From Sandaracinaceae bacterium (lineage in GTDB: Bacteria > Myxococcota_A > Polyangia > Polyangiales > Houyiibacteriaceae): a stretch of DNA of 64,000 bases. Position 1 is the stretch's first letter. The number at the start of each line of letters is the position of its first letter. Positions 59,194 to 64,000 of this stretch are shown one piece after another. The notes under the pieces were generated by a model. That model saw nothing but the letters and a program-made list of their open reading frames with translations, did no database searches and was not told where the DNA came from. Made by a program: the position numbers and the translations under genes. The stretch is taken from the NCBI GenBank assembly GCA_016706685.1, contig JADJJE010000018.1, positions 1 through 64,000 of the forward strand. The letters are read 5' to 3'.

Positions 59194-60228
59194 ATGCTAT
59201 TCGACTGGCTCTACGGACTCTTCTCCAACGACCTCGCCATTGACCTCGGCACGGCTACCACCCTGATCTACGTCAAGGGGCGTGGCATCGTGAGCTGTGA
59301 GCCGTCCGTGGTCGCCGTCCAGCGCGACCCGCGCGGCGGCAAGAAGGTGCTCGAGGTCGGCAAGGCCGCGAAGGAAATGCTCGGCCGCACGCCCGGTTCC
59401 GTCGTGGCTGTCCGGCCGCTGCGTGATGGCGTCATCGCCGACTTCGAGATCACCGAGGCGATGCTCCGCTACTTCATCAACAAGGCGCACAACCGGAGCA
59501 CCCTGGTTCGGCCCCGCATCATCATCTGTGTGCCCTTCGGCATCACCGAGGTGGAGAAGCGCGCCGTGAAGGAAGCCGCCGAGGGCGCCCGGGCCCGCGA
59601 GGTCTACCTCATCGAGGAGCCCATGGCGGCCGCCATCGGGGCTGGCCTGCCCATCACCGAGCCCAGCGGCAACATGGTCGTGGACATCGGCGGGGGCACC
59701 ACCGAGGTGGCCGTCATCTCGCTGGCCGGCATCGTCTACTCGCAGTCCGTGCGGGTGGGCGGCGACAAGATGGACGACGCGATCATCGCGTACATGAAGC
59801 GCAAGTATAACCTCCTGATCGGCGAGCAGACGGCCGAGCGGGTGAAGTGCACCATCGGCAACGCCCACGCCGGCGACGAGACCCTGACCATGGAGGTCAA
59901 GGGGCGCGACTTGGTGGCCGGTGTGCCCAAGACGGTCATCGTGAACGGTGACGAGATCCGCGACGCCCTGAGCGAGCCCATCAACGCCATCGTCGAGGCG
60001 GTCATGACCGCGCTCGAGCGCACGCCCCCCGAGCTGTCGGCCGACATCGTGGACAAGGGCATCGTCCTCACGGGCGGCGGCGCGCTGCTGCGCAACCTGG
60101 ACGTGCTGCTTCGCGAAGAGACGGGCCTCCCGGTCATGGTGGCAGACGACCCGATCAGCGCCGTGGTGCTCGGCTCGGGCAAGGTGCTGGACCACCCCCG
60201 CCTGCTCAAGGAAGTGACGATCCAATAG
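59194..60228 (+). CDS. mreB: Rod shape-determining actin MreB
   Basis: A 344-residue bacterial actin that organises lateral wall synthesis. The first phosphate loop is DLGTATTLIYVKG, with Thr where Asn is common, then RPRIIICVPFGITEVEKRAV and VVDIGGGTTEVAVISL (second phosphate loop), and GIVLTGGGALLRNLD. Family length and the full nucleotide site suggest a functional filament. It heads the mre operon, with mreC beginning 58 bases downstream. Confidence 0.97.
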   Translation: MLFDWLYGLFSNDLAIDLGTATTLIYVKGRGIVSCEPSVVAVQRDPRGGKKVLEVGKAAKEMLGRTPGSVVAVRPLRDGVIADFEITEAMLRYFINKAHNRSTLVRPRIIICVPFGITEVEKRAVKEAAEGARAREVYLIEEPMAAAIGAGLPITEPSGNMVVDIGGGTTEVAVISLAGIVYSQSVRVGGDKMDDAIIAYMKRKYNLLIGEQTAERVKCTIGNAHAGDETLTMEVKGRDLVAGVPKTVIVNGDEIRDALSEPINAIVEAVMTALERTPPELSADIVDKGIVLTGGGALLRNLDVLLREETGLPVMVADDPISAVVLGSGKVLDHPRLLKEVTIQ

Positions 60229-60286
60229 CCGCTGCCCGCGATCGCTCGCGCGATGGCGGAGCTCCTGACTGGGATCCGAAGGGCGC

Positions 60287-61180
60287 ATGAACACACTTCG
60301 GCGGTTTCGAGATGCAGTGATCTCCGTGGCGCTGCTGATCCTCCCCTTCCTGGTCCTCCAGGCCAATCTGAAGGACCCGTCGAAGGTCAACGCGTTCGAC
60401 AAGGTCATCGTGGAGCTCAGCGGCACGCTGCAGCAGGCTGGCGTGAGCGCGGCCGACGCGGTGGGCGCCGTCATTCAGGAGTACTTCTACCTGGTGGACG
60501 TGGGGCGCGAGAACGAGCGTCTGCGCCTCGACAACGCGCGCTATCGGGAAGAGAACCGCCAGCTGCGCCTGTTGGGTCACGAGAACGAGCGTCTGCGGCA
60601 GCTGCTGGAGCTGCGCACGCGTATCGGAGGTGACTCGGTGAGCGCGCAGGTGATCGGCAAAGACACGTCGGAGTACTTTCGGGTGGTGCGCCTGGTGGTG
60701 GACCGCGGCGAGCGTGACCGGGTGCGCGTGGGCATGCCGGTGGTCTCGTCCGAGGGGCTCGTGGGCCAGGTCTCGCGGCTGTTCGGTGACCGCGCGGACG
60801 TGCGCCTCACCGTGGACCAGCAGAGCGCCGTGGACATCATCATCCCGCGCACCGGGACGCGCGGCATGCTGCGGGGCACCGGCGAGCGCACGCGCTACGC
60901 CGCCCGCATCGAGTACCTGGAGCGCACCGACGAGATCCGCGTGGGCGACGACGTGTACACGAGCGGCCTCGGCCACCGCTTCCCGGCCAGCATCCTGGTG
61001 GGCCGCGTGACCGAGGTGAGGCGCCGTGAGTTCGGGCTCTACCAGCAGGCCGAGGTCACGCCGTCGGTGGACTTCTCGGCCCTCGAAGAGGTGCTGATCC
61101 TGACCAGCGGCTCGCGCGAGCAGACCGCCGACGAGCGCTCGGCCGACGTCCCCGAGCTGGACCTCGAGGCCCCGCGATGA
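60287..61180 (+). CDS. mreC: Rod shape-determining protein MreC
   Basis: A 297-residue elongasome scaffold. One N-terminal membrane segment (AVISVALLILPFLVLQ) anchors it, followed by a coiled coil of about 50 residues rich in ENERLR, then the beta-rich MreC core with RIGGDSVSAQVIGKD and GMPVVSSEGLVGQVSRL. It sits in the periplasm, where it binds PBP2. The stop overlaps the mreD start by 4 bases (ATGA). Confidence 0.95.
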   Translation: MNTLRRFRDAVISVALLILPFLVLQANLKDPSKVNAFDKVIVELSGTLQQAGVSAADAVGAVIQEYFYLVDVGRENERLRLDNARYREENRQLRLLGHENERLRQLLELRTRIGGDSVSAQVIGKDTSEYFRVVRLVVDRGERDRVRVGMPVVSSEGLVGQVSRLFGDRADVRLTVDQQSAVDIIIPRTGTRGMLRGTGERTRYAARIEYLERTDEIRVGDDVYTSGLGHRFPASILVGRVTEVRRREFGLYQQAEVTPSVDFSALEEVLILTSGSREQTADERSADVPELDLEAPR

Positions 61181-61716
61181 GCACGCTCCAGCGCAGCGTG
61201 CTGATCGTGGCGCTGGGCTTCGCGCTCCTGCTGCTGCGCTCCGTGGTCTGGCGCGCCGTGGCGCTGGGCCCCTTCACGCCGCAGCTGGTGCTGCCCATGG
61301 CCATCTTCCTGGGGGTCTCCCCGGACGTGCGGCTGGTGCGCGGCGCCGTCATCGCGTTCTTGCTGGGCTACCTGAGCGATGGCTTCTGCGGGCTGCCCAT
61401 GAGCGTGCACACGTTCCTCACCATGGCCACGTACCTGATCGTGCGCGGCATGGGGCTGCGGGTCTTCTTGCGCGGCCCGTGGTTCCAGGTGGGGCTCACG
61501 TTCGTGGCCTCGGCGCTCTTCGGGCTGGCCACCACGGGCGTGCGCTCCATCTTCGAGGCCGAGGCGCCCTTCGCCGTGGACGGCGGCTCACGGCTGCTCA
61601 TTTACAGCACGGTGGCCACGGCGTTCGCCACGGCCCTGGTGTCACCGGTGGTGTTCGCCGCCATGCGCTCCATCGAGGACACGGCCACTGGCCGCAGGGA
61701 GTCGGCAGCCACGTGA
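61177..61716 (+). CDS. mreD: Rod shape-determining protein MreD
   Basis: A 179-residue inner-membrane protein with about five hydrophobic segments (for example VLIVALGFALLLLRSVVW), as expected of MreD. Short and poorly conserved, it is called by hydropathy, length and place between mreC and mrdA. It overlaps mreC and mrdA by 4 bases each. Confidence 0.88.
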   Translation: MSTLQRSVLIVALGFALLLLRSVVWRAVALGPFTPQLVLPMAIFLGVSPDVRLVRGAVIAFLLGYLSDGFCGLPMSVHTFLTMATYLIVRGMGLRVFLRGPWFQVGLTFVASALFGLATTGVRSIFEAEAPFAVDGGSRLLIYSTVATAFATALVSPVVFAAMRSIEDTATGRRESAAT

Positions 61717-63635
61717 TCATGCTGTCCCAGCGCCGCGAGGTCGGCGAGTTCCGCAAGCGCTACAAGTGGTTCGCGCTGGTGGCGGTGCTGGCCTACGGCG
61801 GCCTCATGGTGCGCATGCTCTCGCTGCAGGTGGTGCACGCCGACGAGTGGCGCGAGGCGGCCCGCGACAACGTCACCAAGACGCTCACGGAGCGCGCCAC
61901 GCGCGGCATCATCCGGGACACGCGGGGCCAGACCATCGCCACCAACCGCGCGTCGTACACGGTGTACGCCACGCCCTCGTTGCTCTCGCCCGAGCAGATG
62001 GACCTGACGGTCAGCCTGATGGGGCTCACCCCCGAAGACGCCCAGTCCTTCCGCAGCCGCATCGAGACGGTGGAGACCCGTCGGCGCACGCATCAGATCC
62101 GCGCCTTCGCCGACATCACCCGTGACCAGGTGGCCGCGCTCGAGGAGCACAGCCCCGAGCTGCCCGGCATCGACGTGGTGGCCGGGCCCGTGCGGCAGTA
62201 CGCCTTCGGCGCGCTGGGGGCGCACACCGTCGGCTACCTGAACGAGGTCAGCGCCGAAGACCTCGAGCGCCTGGCGGACCAGAACTACTACCGGGCCGGG
62301 GACCGCGTGGGCCGCATGGGCATCGAGCGCAGCCTCGAGAGCGTGCTGCGCGGGCGACGTGGGTTTCGACACGTGATGGTGAACGCGCGTGGCCGGCGGC
62401 TCACCGAGCAAGAAGCCCCTCCCATGGAAGGCGAGAGCCACCGTGAGGCCGTGCCGGGCCACGACGTGGTGCTCACGCTCGACATGGAGCTCATGCGCAT
62501 GGCGCAGCGCGCGTTCCAGGGGCACCCCTCGGGCGGCGTGGTGGTGGTGGACGTGCACACGGGGCGCATCCGCGCGCTGTACTCGAAGCCGGCCTACGAC
62601 CTGAACGAGCTGACCGGCCGCCTGTCCGTGGAGGCCTACCGCGAGATGGTGGACAACCCGCACCGTCCGCTGATCGACAAGACCATCTACGACACGTTCT
62701 TCCCGGGCTCCACGTTCAAGCCCTTCAGCGCGCTCTCCGCGCTGCAAGAGGGCGCCATGGACCCGCGCGAGCTGGTGTTCTGCGAGGGCTCGCTCAAGAT
62801 CGGTAACCAGCGCATGCGCTGCACCGCGCAGCACGGCGACGTGGACATGCGCTCGGCGCTGGTGCAGTCGTGCAACGTGTACTTCTGGGCCCTGGCGGAG
62901 CGCGTGGGTCTCGACCGGCTCAACCGCTACGCGCGTGACTTCGGGCTGGCGGAGCGCACGGGCATCGGCATCAACAGCGAGGCGCGCGGGTTCCTCGCCT
63001 CGCGTCAGTGGTACGAGGAGCACTACGGCCGGTTCCGCCTGGGCTACACGCTCAACACGGCCATCGGTCAGGGAAACACGCGCGTGACGCTGCTGCAGCT
63101 GGCGCTGGCGTACGCCGCGCTCGCCAACGGCGGCGTGCTCTATGCGCCGCAGCTGATCGAGCGCATCGAGACCCCGGATGGCGCCGTGGTGGAGGAGCCC
63201 GAGCCGCACGTGCGCAGGCGCCTCGGCGTGGACCCCGAGCACCTCGCGTTCAACGCCGAAGCCCTCCGTGGCGTCGTCAACGACGAAGAGGGCACCGCCT
63301 TCAGCGCCATGATCGCGGGAGGCGTGTCCATCAGCGGCAAGACCGGCACGGCCGAGGTGGCGCCCGGCAGCCAGCGCTCCGGCGACGCGCGCCGCGCGGC
63401 CTACTTCCGCCAGTCGCACGCGTGGTTCGCGGGCTTCGCGCCCTCGGACGACCCGCAGGTGGCCATCGTGGTGCTGGTGGAGCACGGCGGCGCCGGTGGT
63501 CGAAACGCGGCCCCTATCGCCACGCGCATCCTGCAGGAGTACTTGGCGGGCACCACCGACCGGCCGGCGCCTCCCCCGCCCGAGGAGCCGGCCCCTCGCC
63601 GCGGGCAGCCCCGCCGCCCCCGAGGAGCGCGCTGA
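61713..63635 (+). CDS. mrdA: Penicillin-binding protein 2 (elongation transpeptidase)
   Basis: A 640-residue class B PBP that cross-links peptidoglycan in the elongasome. One N-terminal membrane segment (FALVAVLAYGGLMVRML) is followed by the pedestal with TRGIIRDTRGQTIATN and NYYRAGDRVGRMGIE. The transpeptidase active site is complete: STFK (Ser about 333), SCN (about 386) and KTG (about 543, in SGKTGTAEV). GTG 61713 overlaps the mreD stop (GTGA); ATG 61719 is an alternative. The C-terminus is Pro/Arg-rich. Confidence 0.96.
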   Translation: MIMLSQRREVGEFRKRYKWFALVAVLAYGGLMVRMLSLQVVHADEWREAARDNVTKTLTERATRGIIRDTRGQTIATNRASYTVYATPSLLSPEQMDLTVSLMGLTPEDAQSFRSRIETVETRRRTHQIRAFADITRDQVAALEEHSPELPGIDVVAGPVRQYAFGALGAHTVGYLNEVSAEDLERLADQNYYRAGDRVGRMGIERSLESVLRGRRGFRHVMVNARGRRLTEQEAPPMEGESHREAVPGHDVVLTLDMELMRMAQRAFQGHPSGGVVVVDVHTGRIRALYSKPAYDLNELTGRLSVEAYREMVDNPHRPLIDKTIYDTFFPGSTFKPFSALSALQEGAMDPRELVFCEGSLKIGNQRMRCTAQHGDVDMRSALVQSCNVYFWALAERVGLDRLNRYARDFGLAERTGIGINSEARGFLASRQWYEEHYGRFRLGYTLNTAIGQGNTRVTLLQLALAYAALANGGVLYAPQLIERIETPDGAVVEEPEPHVRRRLGVDPEHLAFNAEALRGVVNDEEGTAFSAMIAGGVSISGKTGTAEVAPGSQRSGDARRAAYFRQSHAWFAGFAPSDDPQVAIVVLVEHGGAGGRNAAPIATRILQEYLAGTTDRPAPPPPEEPAPRRGQPRRPRGAR

Positions 63636-63636
63636 G

Positions 63637-64000
63637 ATGGCCATCGGACGCGGAATTCGCGAGCAGTTCGACTGGCCGCTGTTCGTCTGCGTGATGGCCA
63701 TCGCCACGCTGGGCGTCATCAACCTGTACAGCGCCACCAGCGCCGACGCGCACTACGCGGACTTGTACATCCAGCAGATCTACTGGCTCACGCTGGGCGC
63801 TGGCGTGGCCACGCTGGTGGCCGCCATCGACTACCGCCACTTCGAGCGCTTCGGCTGGTTCGCCTACGGTGGCGGCATCGTGCTGCTGGTGCTGGTGTTC
63901 CTGCTGGGGCGCAGCATCCGCGGCAGCACGCGCTGGATCCCCATCGGCACGTTCTCGCTGCAGCCCAGCGAGCTCATGAAGGTGGCGCTCATCGTGGCGC
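63637..64000 (+). CDS. rodA: Rod-shape glycosyltransferase RodA (partial, cut by window end)
   Basis: The first 121 residues of a SEDS-family protein; the gene continues beyond the window. Several hydrophobic segments are visible, as is the family signature GSTRWIPIGTFSLQPSELMK. RodA polymerises glycan strands with PBP2. It begins one base after the mrdA stop, consistent with the common mrdA-rodA order. Confidence 0.95.
   Translation, partial: MAIGRGIREQFDWPLFVCVMAIATLGVINLYSATSADAHYADLYIQQIYWLTLGAGVATLVAAIDYRHFERFGWFAYGGGIVLLVLVFLLGRSIRGSTRWIPIGTFSLQPSELMKVALIVA

Overview
The window is 64 kb of very GC-rich, gene-dense chromosomal DNA. It most likely comes from a member of the Myxococcota (the former Deltaproteobacteria). 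That is an inference from gene content: a membrane-anchored Hanks-type Ser/Thr kinase, a PP2C phosphatase, cysteine-rich and MopE-type Asp/Cys-repeat lipoproteins, a dynamin-like GTPase with TPR-like repeats, many GTG starts, and an RpoN/PTS-Ntr cluster that also carries HPr kinase. There is no rRNA, CRISPR array or intact insertion sequence. One tRNA gene is present, the initiator tRNA-fMet.

Layout. 1-2.9 kb: the end of a probable integrated element, with two small unknown genes and a large serine recombinase whose 3' end runs through the terminator and into the 3' end of tRNA-fMet. 3-13.4 kb: Ser/Thr kinase, LysM-M23 peptidase lipoprotein, thiD, a type IIA topoisomerase pair (parC-parE), and a ParA-type ATPase with a duplicated N-terminal Cys4 module plus a ribbon-helix-helix partner. 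13.4-23 kb: a Cys-rich lipoprotein, guaB, argA, a PP2C phosphatase, a HelD-like helicase and a pseudouridine synthase-methyltransferase fusion. 23-33 kb: a SWIM-SNF2 ATPase, a FadL-like porin, an alkylsulfatase-like hydrolase with a divergent TetR, and pheA. 33-42 kb: the TPR-GTPase, then rpoN, hpf, ptsN, hprK, rapZ, ptsH and ptsI. 42-50 kb: a DCC protein, metG, a lipoprotein cluster with a tandem duplication, TetR, holB and hemH. 50-59 kb: a MopE-like repeat protein, LysR, a methyltransferase, a flavin amine oxidase, a 5'-nucleotidase, an HD hydrolase and an ECF sigma factor. 59-64 kb: the rod-shape operon mreB-mreC-mreD-mrdA-rodA, cut by the window edge.

How the genes work together. The PTS block has EI, HPr, EIIA-Ntr and the HPr kinase but no sugar-specific EIIB or EIIC, so it looks like a regulatory phosphorelay next to sigma-54. 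The mre operon builds the elongation machinery. parC and parE form one decatenating enzyme. Other genes are unlinked housekeeping functions.

Five otherwise well-conserved genes (the M23 peptidase, parC, the RluA-methyltransferase fusion, the TPR-GTPase and a methyltransferase) are each broken by one single-base indel in a short G/C run. Because parC is normally essential, residual sequencing error is the likeliest cause, and these genes are annotated as full-length with a frameshift. The most unusual non-coding features are two composite palindromes, about 253 and 355 bp, with the same mirrored architecture. Both lie between convergent genes (argA/PP2C and ptsI/DCC), and both gaps also carry a short shared motif just after the upstream stop codon.
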